Source: Hysterangium stoloniferum
Lineage: Eukaryota; Basidiomycota; Agaricomycetes; Hysterangiales; Hysterangiaceae
Direction of reading: 5' to 3'
Assembly (NCBI GenBank): GCA_015178975.1
Contig: WHVD01000285.1
Location: forward strand, 1 to 64,000
Length of the DNA: 64,000 bases
Position 1 is the stretch's first letter; each line of letters opens with the position of its first letter. The position numbers and the translations under genes were made by a program. The notes below the pieces were generated by a model. The model saw only the letters and a program-made list of their open reading frames with translations, was not told the DNA's origin and searched no databases. This document shows positions 25,466 through 36,036 of the stretch, one piece after another.

Positions 25466-26444
25466 GACTGTGACTCATGCTATGAAGGAAGCACTTTAGA
25501 CACATGCATTCCTGGCCAAGTTTGCCTGTCCTCTTGCTCTTCCTATTGTGATAATCAATCCACAGTCACCATCATCACAGATGATGAATTTCATATCTAC
25601 ATGAAACACATCAATGTCTGATACCACTTCATTTGTAACATCTCAAGCAAACAGTTGGTGTCAATCCACTATACAGTGGGGACAAACTGTTCCAATGATT
25701 TTTATATGTCAAGGAATGTTGAATAACTCAATGAGTACTTGACCAATTGACCTGAAATTTTTAATTTAGGTAGTCATATATGTTGGCTATATACCCTAAT
25801 AATTCTATGACATAAGCATTATTTGTCATCAAACTATAAATCAGATACTAATGCAATCTCATTGGAACAGTTTTGTCCCTGGTATATAATCCAATACAAA
25901 TCATATAATCTAGTACTTGGTGTAACCCCTCTTGGCATCCAGAACTGCTGCAATCCTTCTAGACATACTCTCTATCAAATTCTGACAAATAGAAGCAGGA
26001 ATCCTGTCCCATTCTGTCTGGACCCTTTCCCATAACTCCTGAATACTCTTAGGCTCCACTTCATCCTCTAGTAGCCTCTTCTTGAGGTAATGCCAAAGGT
26101 GTTCAATTGGATTAAGATCAGCAGATTGAGGGGGCAATATCATGACATCAAAATCACTGCCATTAAGCCAATTGGTGGCCTTCTTGCTCTTGTGTTTGGG
26201 ATCATTGTCTTGCTGAAAGACAATATCCCCAGTCTTCTTCTTGTAATACTTGAGAGATTCTTGAAGTTCATCCTCCAAAATGCTAACATGAAGTTCAGCA
26301 TCCATCCTCCCATCACTCTTGGTGGCATATCCTGGTCCTTCCCAGAACATACAACCCCACAACATCAGATTCCCCCCTCCAAACTTGACTGTGCCCTCAA
26401 CCAGCCTATCACTGAGCCCCTCTCCTGCTTTTTCCACATCCACT

Positions 26445-26741
26445 GTTAAATGTGACCTGTGACTTACTGTGACACGTGACACACACAAGTCTGAGGAAAG
26501 TTGTTACCATTCAGGTCACTAACTACAAGCTTATATATGTTATACATCAGTAGGCTTGTCAGCTGTCATAAGTAACAGCTGATTGACAGCTTGAATGGAA
26601 ACTGACAGCTGATTGACAGCTGGAATACAAAGTGACAGCTGATTGACAGCTGTCATGGGAAATGAACTGGGAATACCCTGGAACATGCTGGAAGCTTCTA
26701 GAAGCTTCTAGAAGGTTTTGGAGACAGTGGGGGCAGTTTTA
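26445..26741. mobile_element. 297-bp MITE-like insert with 9-bp TSD and internal tandem repeats
   Basis: Flanked by the same nine bases, ACATCCACT, at 26436-26444 and 26742-26750. The ends read GTTAAA on the left and TTTTA(A) on the right, a very short inverted match. Inside, a unit carrying ACAGCTGATTGACAGCT occurs three times (about 26575-26660), followed by GAAGCTTCTA repeated. A 9-bp duplication is typical of Mutator-like (MULE) elements. It has no coding capacity. Confidence 0.75.
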
Positions 26742-27047
26742 ACATCCACTTCCTCCCATCTGACCCCAAATGATTGATTTTAGTCTCATCTGACCAAACA
26801 ACCCTCTTCCAGTCCTCCAGAGACCTGTTCTTATATGCCAATGCAAAGTCCAGCCTCTCCCTTCTCTGTCTTTTTGTGAGTTTAGGCTTTTCCTCTTCAC
26901 CACAGCCAAATTCCAGCTTTCTTGAGTTCCTTATGAATTGTTCTTGCAGAGATAGACTCCCCATTCATATCTTGTAGGACCTTAGAGGCCTGAGTGGCAT
27001 GGTCAATCTTCTGGGAAGTGATTTGTTGGATGATGTAATAGGTATCA

Positions 27048-27388
27048 TGTAAAGGTACGCTGGTTACATTTCCAAACCCTGCTTTCCTATGCTAGTACAA
27101 GCACCTAGTTAGCACACATCCCCTATGTATGATCTCCATCACCTGGTTAGTTATTTAGAGTTCAATAGCTAAAGATATCCTCCAATTACAGGATGATTGA
27201 TGGATCCGATCCATTGATCCATCTCCATAACTCGGGCTCCGGCACTACAATAGTTTGTGGCTATTTCCGTGCTCCCTAGATGCCTTAGAGGTGTATATAG
27301 GAGTAGCTAGCTCATGTATATTCGCTAGCTTGATATCAACTAGGTTTTCTGTCCTATACCTTAGTCCGAGTTATCTCGTCCCCTGACA
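27048..27388 (+). mobile_element. Short solo LTR, 341 bp, TSD TATCA
   Basis: Starts TGTAAAGGTACG and ends CCCCTGACA, flanked by TATCA at 27043-27047 and 27389-27393. It sits in the N-terminal part of the Tc1 transposase. Without it the minus strand reads KLSPSD directly into TYYIIQQI, as expected for the family, which confirms both borders. It resembles no other LTR in the window. Confidence 0.85.
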
Positions 27389-27633
27389 TATCAGAGGGGG
27401 AAAGTTTGCATGGATGACCTCCAGCTGCCCTGGAGAGGGAGGAAGAATGTTTAGAGTGAATTCTGGATATAGTAGAAACAGAACAACCAGTGGTAGCAGC
27501 TACTTCATGTCCAGATTTGCCTTTGTCAAGTAGAGTAAGAACATGATCAAGTTGAGCAGGAGTGAGAACTCTCATGATGTAAACTGATGGGTTGTTGGGA
27601 TGCTATCGCTTGGAGAAGTGAACGATTGTATAT

Positions 27634-29234
27634 TGTTAAGAACTGAAAACTGACTGATGTTGGTTGGCCGACAGGGACTGATCAGAAGGACTTGGCTTCA
27701 GCTTATGTGCTGCGCCCTCGCAAATGTCCGTTGAGTGTCCTTAAATTTCAGGTGGGTGAAGACTAATCCTAATGAGTTCCTTTTGGTGAGATACCGATCG
27801 GGACTGAAGGTTAAGTCGAGTGTCGGGCCAAGGGTCGGTGACCGAGAGTGGATGAGCGCATGCGAAGGCAGATGAGGGGATTCTTAGTACAAGACTGCTA
27901 GAGGCGTAAGAGGGTATTCTGAGTCGATATTCTGATTGCCTAATAACTACAACTACAGTGGGTTCATATACAAGTATCAGGTGTCTAGAAAATACTAACT
28001 AGGAGAAGAGTGGAACAAGGTATTGACAATAAGCTTGACTAGGAATGGGAGGTTTATGATTAGTTCGGAGGCTGAAGAGATTACTGAGAGTGGAATTACG
28101 GGAAAAGGAAATAGTTCAAGGGTTACAAGTATATATAGGCATATGTGAAACATAGGATAGAACAGATCATGATAATAAAAGGGACATACATATCAAAAGT
28201 TTAACCAGATAGTACAAGTATATTTTGATGTGGTGTTACGACCGGACAATCCCGCCGGACTCCGGGCACTAACCCGTATGCCCCCATGCGCTACAAGCAC
28301 CAATCGTCTGTTTATAGGATTTCCCGCCCGGACTCCGTTACATCAAGACTAGTTACGTTCGACCTCAATATGACACATATCAGTCACCGGACTTCCCCTG
28401 GACTCCGTCTCTGTCTATGTCTGTCTTCGTCCCACGCACCAGTCACCGGACCCCGCTTAGAATCCCGTCACTGCTCTAATCGAGCCCCATTCCCGTTTTA
28501 GTCAAATGACCTGTCACAATTTAGGACTCCGCTCCCGCTCCATTTCCCGTTATGGGTTATGCTTTGTCATGATTTGGACTCCGCTCCGTTCCGTTCCGTT
28601 CCTAACACCAATTTGGTGTTTACTATTCCCGTTTCATGTTTTGTTAGTTTCATTTCGCCATTACTGGATTTGGTATGTCATTCACTCCATGGTCTATATA
28701 AACTGGCAGATGTTGTACATACAATCCAGTCAGAAAATTAGCTTAGATTCCTCCCAGTAATCTAATAATATTTTCTGCTCTAAAACCTTACTCGATTCAC
28801 ATCGCTCACACTAGTCAGAGCCCACGGGCTCCGGCGCATCTACCTCTCTCAACCAACTCGACTTACGACCCACGACCCCCGACCCACGACCCCCAACCCA
28901 CGACCCACAACCTCCGACTTATGACCTACGACCCACGAACCCCACCCGGACTCCCCGGGATCCCCGTCCGTCTGTTTGAAATTGGACAACACGATCTAGC
29001 GAGGGCGCAGCCTATAAGCTGAAGCCAAGTCCTACCGGATATCCCGTGGGTTTCTCTGGAAACCCGGCCTGTGTGTGTATCCTAACATGTGGGTGTAAAC
29101 GGAGTTTGATCACCATGAAAGCATACATCAGCATCGGGGGCGATGGTTTCCGATGTGGTAACTTGAGCAATAACTTGAATTGTTGATAGGTGGCGATAAC
29201 CTCGGGGCCGAATGGCTGCGACATGGTCATAACA
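27634..29234 (-). mobile_element. Solo LTR, family E, TSD TATAT, carrying a nested LTR
   Basis: The two outer parts (27634-28228 and 29088-29234) form an LTR of about 742 bp in minus orientation. Its ends are TGTTAAGAACTG and GGTCATAACA, flanked by TATAT at 27629-27633 and 29235-29239. A plus-strand copy of the family lies at 45637-46369. It is inserted in the 5' non-coding part of the Tc1 element. Confidence 0.87.
28234..29087 (+). mobile_element. Solo LTR, family A, nested in the family E LTR; TSD TGTGG
   Basis: 854 bp, starting TGTTACGACCGG and ending TATCCTAACA. It is flanked by TGTGG at 28229-28233 and 29088-29092. The open-looking frames within it (for example 28286-28501 and 28506-28760) are chance, because the same DNA occurs as LTRs elsewhere. 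Confidence 0.92.
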
Positions 29235-29443
29235 TATATATACACAATTTGAACAGGTCACATGATTTTATTTGCATTTATTTGTGGATAATCAATAAGG
29301 TTATATGCTAATCATGTGACAGGGACAAAACTGTTCCAATGAGATTGTATTAGTATTTGATTTATAGTTTGATGACAAATAATGCTTATGTCATAGAATT
29401 CTTAGGGTATATAGCCAACATATATGACTACCTAAATTAAAAA

Positions 29444-30283
29444 GCCAGGTGCTGTCATTTTTTACTACCTAGATACATGTAAAACAACATATCACAAGCT
29501 CATTGGGATTGACACATCTGTTGGCTCATGAATTGGTTGGCAAGCTCAAATGGACTGCGATTTTGGGAAACATGCTGTAGGTCAAATTTTGGAGTTGTAA
29601 AATAATAATATACTAGATATATAGCAGTAAAATACGTATATGAAGTTACAAGACAATTGCTCAATTATTGAGAAAGCTACGAGGTTCACAACTTTCAGCA
29701 ATATTTCCGCGAAAATCTAGCACGTGCCTTACGTAATGCAAAGCGTTGTAACTCGGTGTGAGGAGTATGCTTTTACCACAGTATCATTGTGGTAAAACAC
29801 TCCTTTTATTTCATTTATATTTTACATATTCTATTCATATTTTTCTATCTTTCATATTCTTCGAATATTGCATATTTCATTAGTTCGAAGCATTGTGTAT
29901 ACTTGTGGGTGCACTCAGCACCAATTAGAACTCAGACACACTTTAACCCAAGAACCACCACTCGTAAGACACAAACTAGGTCTACTACGAGCAGTGATCA
30001 GGGTAACGTGTCAGCTACTACATAGGTAGCATTATCTGAACTACTGAATACTTCTGGCCTCGAACTATAACAGTTGAGGCCTCCACTCAAACCATCGCAC
30101 TCGTTGACTCCTTCGTCATCTCGTGCTCTTTCTCTCACTTTCTCTTATATTGCACTGAATAGGTCAATATCTTTCCTTTCTACTCATTTCTTCGTATATA
30201 GAATGGTCTGAACTTCCGCCACTCTTCACACTCGGTTAAGGATCCAATGAGTGATTGGTGGAGTTCATAAAATAAGCCTCTAT
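29444..30283 (+). mobile_element. LTR retrotransposon 5' remnant (LTR plus leader), family F
   Basis: 29452-29620 matches, in reverse, the stretch 61610-61800 next to the Gypsy remnant (shared phrases CAAATGGACT and GGTCAAATTTTG). 29800-30240 is related to 39950-40330, with shared phrases TTAGTTCGAAGCATTGTGTAT / TTAGTTCAAAACTCTGTGTAT and TCAGCTACTA..AGTAGCATTA. The phrase near 29915 resembles a primer-binding site after an LTR end. This suggests an LTR end plus internal leader. The borders are not clear. Confidence 0.5.
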
Positions 30284-30980
30284 TACAGCTGTTCCGAGTA
30301 CCGATGGTGGTGTTCAAAATTATTTAAAAAAAGTTCCGCTTTTGACCTACAGACAAATTGTGCTATATGTCAGGAATGGGACCCAATTAAGACACAGTAT
30401 TTTGGGGTGTATATGATATAGTAGAGATCTATATATTTATGTATATATTTGGCCTTATGACATCCTATTTAATATTCAGTGAGATATCAGTGCAATGGTT
30501 CCCCTGCATTCAATTATTCATATATTGGCATATAGGTTGGTTGAACTAATACAATCTATTGTATGAGAATATTACCTGAGTTGTGAGGCTTAATACCACC
30601 TTTTGAATAAGTTGTGCTACTTACTGTATGCACCCTTGATAGTGAGTAGTGTAACTTGTTCAAAAGGTAGCATTATGCCTCACAACTCAGGGGATATTTT
30701 CATACAATAGATAGTATTAGTTCCACCAACCTATATGCAAATATATGAATAATTGAATGCAGGGGAACCATTGCACTGATATCTCACTGAATATTAAATA
30801 GGATGTCATAAGGCCAAATATATACATAAATATATAGATCTCTACTATATCATATACACCCCAAAATACTGTGTCTTAATTGGGTCTCATTCCTGACATA
30901 TAGCACAATTTGTCTGTAGGTCAAAAGCGGAACTTTTTTTTAAATTTTGAACACCACCATCGGTACTCGGAACAGCTGTA
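30284..30980. repeat. ~700-bp near-perfect palindrome (foldback/MITE), flanked by TA
   Basis: The left arm (30286-30630) and right arm (about 30640-30978) are reverse complements with only scattered differences. Outer ends are CAGCTGTTCCGAGTACCG and CGGTACTCGGAACAGCTG, each next to TA at 30284-30285 and 30979-30980. The loop is no more than about 20 bases around 30632-30648. It has no coding capacity. A TA duplication and such arms fit a mariner-type foldback element; any transcript would form a ~330-bp hairpin. Confidence 0.9.
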
Positions 30981-31195
30981 AGGATCCTAAAACCATTTGG
31001 AGCTAGGGCTTTTCTCGGTGATAGGCACGATAATCACGGAGCCATGGCCGTTGACAGTCATCTGCTACATTAGGCCTGTATCCGCAAACATGTCATCTTC
31101 ATTATCACTAAGTTCTCAAAGGAGAAAATGTGGCCACTTGCCCTTTCTTGATTGTGTGGATGGCCCCGTTGTAGAACTAACCACCGCTCCATGAA

Positions 31196-31640
31196 CTAAA
31201 ATGAATTAGCTTCTGAATTAGAAGAAGGAAATTTGTCCGTACCACCTTCTGCACATGTCACGGCATCCTCCTGAAAATCCGCTGACCAGTGCTCCTTGAA
31301 ATATCTCATCTTCTCCTTTGGATTCAGAACTACAAATGTGTCAGTAAATTTTGGGCGGTAACGGCAAGGGTTCATACTCGTCATGTAACATGATGTACGG
31401 AGGAGACTCCGTATTTTCTCATTCTCATCAATCTTCGTACACGCAACGTGTAGGGCGGGGGCAAACCGCCTATATTTTGGACGGTCAGCCTGATTGGACC
31501 ATGCCTTGTAAAGGGCTTGAAGGGCTGGGTTGTTAGACGAAAATGTTTTTTGAGCATTGTATGGCAAATGAGCGCAAGAGTAACGGGCCGGGGGATGTAC
31601 CAGGGTGCACATTGTGCATCGGATTCCATGGACCTTGCAG
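31196..31640 (-). pseudogene. hAT-type transposase fragment (probable)
   Basis: A minus frame contains APALHVACTKIDE, then LNPKEKMRYFKEHWSADFQE and DAVTCAEG. In fungal hAT transposases the stretch before the C-terminal dimerisation domain has the form KIDEYY...A-x-x-L-(D/N)-P-x-x-K-M-x-Y-F-x-x-x-W-S-x-D-L-Q. No zinc finger or catalytic core is visible here and the flanks have stops. The assignment rests on this one motif and is from memory of the family. Confidence 0.45.
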
Positions 31641-31824
31641 GTAAACTTTGTAGTATATGCTTCTCAGCTGTCGCCGGGTACTCTCTAAGAAGGGGCCATA
31701 AATCTTTACATGCAAGTGAAAAATAAAGGCCTCATGACTTGATTATCCAGATAATACAGATAAATGGTCATATATCAATCATTATAGAGATATCGTTAGC
31801 TCCAAGAAATCCCTACAGGCATCA

Positions 31825-34800
31825 CTACTTTTGCTTTCTCCAAGAAATCAGTTTGCCGTGCCTCAACTGCCCACTGATGTTAACCTTGGCTCCAGTTTTT
31901 GTGTAAACCCTCAAGCCCATCAGTAGTGTATTGTTCTCGCCTGGATAGTACTACATAACAGAGTTAGCGAGCAGATATTATGGTCAGCGAAGACGACATA
32001 CCACCTCCTTCAGGTCTTCTGCATCAGCTGGCGTTTCAATCCTAAGCATTTGATGCTCGGATGGATGAGCAGCCGAGAAATGGCAACTATCACATAGATC
32101 ATAATCATAACAGACAAGACACTTGTACCGTGGACCGATGATGGGATTAACCTTGCAGCCGTCGCATATTATTCCGTCATGAGAGGCCATGTTCTTGTCA
32201 TCTGAAAATCAAGTTAATATATTGATAGATATTTCCTTGATCCGGGGAGATATAAATTACCACCAGGATTCTCAATGCGTAGCATCCGATGAATAACAGC
32301 ATGGTTGTTAGTGGCTTTTCCAGATGACCGACAACCCGTACAGAGGTTATAGTTTTCGCAAACTAAACACTTCCAACAATCACCGATAATGGCAGGCAGA
32401 CCACAGCCTTGACAACTAATATTAGTGTGTACGACTCCATCGACGACAGGCACGGATTTGACATTTTCCGTCACAGAGAGCGGATGTGGAATCTCGTCCT
32501 TCAACCCATTTTCGACTGGACCACCGATATCCTTTTCCCCTTCAACAACAGCTTCTCTTTCTCCGGTAGCTTCACCCGGAGGTTGGGGAGTTGCGGGCGC
32601 GGCCTCGGTGGCCTCAACCATAATACCAACGGTCCTACCCGCCTCCTCAGTCTTAGCGGAAGGGAAGAAGCGAGCTGTGAGCGACTTCCTTTCTTCTGTA
32701 GCAGCTTGAAAATTCTCCACTTCGAGTTGCAGAAGATCTCGGCCGGCAAAACTTTCCGGTGGAACGGCCATTTGGCTCCTCCATGCTCTAAGAAAAAAGA
32801 ACAGGTCAGCGATTAAGGAGTGGTCAGGAAATAAAAGTGCGAACCTGTGGTTATAATTGCTCGCCATGGTATTACTCTTGGCAGCTTCACCCCCGACACG
32901 TGCCAATTTTCGATTATCCCACTTGGGTAGATTGGATGGTATGTAATCCTGTTGTTTATTATTATTATTTTGAATAAGAGACACAAGAGAGTTACTGGTA
33001 GAAAATAACATGACGTACCTTTGGACGAACATGATCCCGATCAAGTCGTACCTGATAGTGATATGAACGAGGTTAGATATGATTATTGATAAGATGTTTG
33101 TCTTACGTGCAGAACGTAGTCACCCTCGTCGAGATCTTTGATTAACGTGACACTACGGGGCCACTGGTCCGAGCATTCTGAGCGTCCCAAGATCTTTTGG
33201 CTTCCCTTCTTATATAGGACGAAGTCGAAGGCCCAGAGCGAATACCCTGAGAGCTCATCCCAATACCTGATATCGGCTTGGGACAGCATGATGATAGAAG
33301 GTGAACTTTTGGGGACAGTGAATGAAACTAGGTGTCGTGTAGCAAAAGATCAGTTCCCAACGCCACCACAAGAATAAAACACCCACATGAAACATCGCCG
33401 TATTGCCATGCGCATGGGAAGGTCCGCGATGTAACATTGAGCCAGTGAGAAGATTGGATCCAGTTATCATCGAACAGGTGTGTCCTTTCAACGGTAGACC
33501 AAGTCTTCAAAAAGTCGGAATATTCCATAACAAAGCATCCGTCGTCACCAAATTCATGATCAAGGTGTTCCAATGCGGGACGCCACTCCTTCGTCCACTC
33601 TTTACTTCCATCACTCCATCGACCAGTCCATTCGCTTTTACCCCACGGATTACGGATTTTCAAGAAGCGTTTGCCATTATATTCCAAAGCTAAGAGAATA
33701 CTGTACGCATGGGAACTGAAGAGACCTTCGCAACAGTGTCAGTATCAAATCTAACTCGCAAAGGGGAAAAGTACCTTCTGTCTTAAAGTCGTCGTCAATC
33801 GCAGGGGCTGGAAGAGTATTTGACGTAATCTAAGCTCACGGCTCCGAGGATTAGGGGAATGTGGCGGTGCCCTTACCTGCGGGTGAGTCTATATAGCAAC
33901 CGAAAAGTCTGTCTTTGGTGGCGCGCATCAGGTCATTGTGCCAAAATTCCTCTGTATCATAAATATCCTAACAGAATCTTCAGTATACGACATCAGCCGA
34001 GAATATTACGAATATTCACATTCGTGCAGACGAGCTGGGAGACACCGCTTTTACTTTGCTTCAGCATTTTCACGAGGTATTCTGTTGGTAAAGAACGCAC
34101 CCCGTCAAATCTTCCAAAGCTTCGCATGCAGATCCACCATCCAGTGCGGCATAGTCGCCATGCAATTTAGCAAAGGCCTTTTCGAGGAGCGGCCTTCCAA
34201 CGACGTGTCAGTGACGATATTGCATACAAGAAAGACTTACACCCAAGTCTCGTTTTCTTGAGAAGAGTGTGCGAAATACAGGGTTTTACTACCCCTCCGT
34301 GCTACCTTGTCGTACAAATCCTTGTCTTTGTGGTATAAATTTTGGGTCTATGAATCGATGAGCGACAAAAATGTTTTCATGAGAATATCGTTTGACCTCT
34401 GGGACCAATGTCTCATACTTCGGTACAGTGGTGAAAAGTTGACTGAATGGTTCATGATAAATTAGAAGAAAAGCGACGGAAAAAAAGGACATGTGTACTT
34501 ACTCGTCAATAATAACATCCACCCACTCTCCATCCCGACAGAAGATAAATCCATAAATCCCGACCTTTTCGTCTCTCTAGGTTTGAGGTCTCGTTTAGAG
34601 CAATATTCACTCATGAAACATATGACTCACTGCCACGCAAATTTGCTCTATCAAATCAGGCATGGAAGAGAGTGTGGCCACGGCGCCCAGAAACCAACAG
34701 TCCCCCAAGTTACCTTGTACAATATCGCTTGATTGCGTACCATCAACGAAGAATTGTGGGTCATCAAATATTTGTGACACTCTCAGAACGTCCACCGGTT

Positions 34801-35241
34801 TGAGCTTTTTATCGTCAGGTCTGAGGTAGTACCGTAAATTTGGAGTGACGCGTAAGCACGTTTTATCTATCACGTACGTCGACAACGAGTGAAGACATTG
34901 GTCTTGGTCCTTTCCAAGATCAAACTCAATATCACTAAGTTGAAGAGTGAGATAAAAGTGAGATGTTTCGCGTCTAGCACATACCGGAACTTGCGATTTC
35001 TGCTGCGACACTCCTCAGCCAACTCCTCCACCTTCGTTTTGCATCTCATGATAGCTTTGTCTAACTCATCTGTCACTAGCAATCCAGCTCGGAAAGCCTC
35101 CTGTTGGTACACATGTGCTGCGGACTCTGCGGGCACTGATTCTCCACTCTTTGTTTTGCTTTGAGGCATAGGTGCAGCTTCAGGCGCGAGAAACGGAATG
35201 CGGGCCTTTAACTCAGTTGCAAGATCGCTCAGAAGAGACAT
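31825..35241 (-). CDS. Calpain-like cysteine protease with two C-terminal ZZ zinc fingers
   Basis: This is a papain-fold protease of the calpain family (C2). It starts [20 protein letters not shown] at 35241, with a charged helical N-terminus. The core opens [20 protein letters not shown] and carries the catalytic Cys in [15 protein letters not shown], the His in [15 protein letters not shown] and the Asn in [15 protein letters not shown], so the triad is complete. A C2-like beta-sandwich follows ([36 protein letters not shown]). A low-complexity linker leads to two ZZ fingers, one from [19 protein letters not shown] and one from [19 protein letters not shown]. The last exon reads [20 protein letters not shown] to LISWRKQK and a TAG at 31825-31827. 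About fifteen introns break it. ZZ domains bind short peptides or N-termini and may recruit substrates. Family certain; a few middle exon borders (about 33850-34480) not resolved. Confidence 0.9.
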
Positions 35242-36036
35242 GGGGAAAGAGAGATCGGCATCGATAGTCCAGATTCCAACCTAGTCCTTATACTATCCCA
35301 CAAAAATATTGAGCGATGATGGCCCTTGCTTGTTTGACAGCGCAAATCAGGCTGGCAAAGCGTATGGAAGCTGGTGCCATTGTAGAGTTGATTTCAAATG
35401 TGTAATCGCAGTTTTCGCGAAGAAATCGGAGGAACCCGATAAAATTGAGCTTCGCATGCGTAACAGGATCAAATGCAATGCCTGAGCGGCTTCAAGTCTT
35501 AAAATATAATTTTAATAATTCCGGTCGCGCCTAGTCCGTAAAATTTGACGAATAAAGGTACTTATTCCCGACGACCCTCCGACATTTGCTAGAAACCCGT
35601 ATGTTTAGCCTAATATTCTGGTTGAATATAAACTGACAGTCTGGGAACGATCCGTTAGTCATGACACGCAACGAGTGCCCACGAATACTTCACAACAATC
35701 ATTGCCAGGGACATCCATGAACCATCGCTCATTGTAGTCCTATTCGGGACACGGCACACCTAGTGGGAGCGCCGTCCGAGGCTTTCCGAGATTGCGAGCA
35801 ATGACCCATACAAGCGACAAGTGTATAACATTCCATTTCAGCTGACGTTTCTCTATTTAATATTGACGCCGCTTATAGTAAAACTGTTCAAAATGATATG
35901 CCTATATTCTTTATCCTAGTCTCATAATTGTAGTACAATCTGACTCCTTAGTTACGTATGTCACACTGTGGGCTCCTGTGGGCCCAAATACACAGTTGAT
36001 ACAGTGTAACGGGAATTAGAACGACGCGGCAACAAG
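35242..36036. other. Intergenic, between calpain and P450
   Basis: About 800 bases with no recognisable gene or repeat. It contains the calpain promoter side and the 3' side of the P450 gene. Confidence 0.4.

Larger units (their letters stand above)
25910..27575 (-). pseudogene. Tc1-like transposase pseudogene
   Basis: The coding part of the surrounding Tc1 element. Catalytic Asp, Asp and Glu are all present, but the frame is broken by two insertions and one single-base deletion in a run of A near 26435. Before the breaks it was about 340-350 residues, the usual length for fungal Tc1-like transposases. The start was chosen because MRVLTPAQLDHV is the common opening of this family. Confidence 0.85.
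25674..29443 (-). mobile_element. Tc1/mariner-type DNA transposon (DD34E), decayed and multiply interrupted
   Basis: The transposase runs on the minus strand from 27575 to 25910. It has an HTH start (MRVLTPAQLDHVLTLLDKG, EVAATTGCSVSTISRIHSKH), a second helical part (YYIIQQITSQKIDHATQASK), the first catalytic Asp in VVWSDETKIN, the second in VFQQDNDPKHKSKKA and the Glu in SADLNPIEHLW. Thirty-four residues separate the last two, giving DD34E. It ends DAKRGYTKY. The left end starts after TA at 25674 with CAGTGGGGACAAACTGTTCC. A 124-bp inverted terminal segment, 25758-25881, matches 29320-29443; the outermost right end is lost. Three elements split it: 26445-26741, 27048-27388 and 27634-29234. 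A one-base loss next to the first also breaks the frame, so it is not active. Confidence 0.88.

Noticed and set aside
28286..28760. Open frames in plus orientation that could be called small genes
   Set aside because: They lie inside a family A LTR whose other copies (41449, 21385, 62851) carry the same DNA with changing frames. The flanking TSD confirms non-coding LTR DNA.
30284..30980. CRISPR-like or terminator structure
   Set aside because: It is one long palindrome, not regularly spaced repeats, and the context is a fungal nuclear genome.
32409..32816. Plus-strand frame of 135 codons
   Set aside because: It is the antisense of the calpain linker and ZZ exons on the minus strand, which have clear domain motifs.
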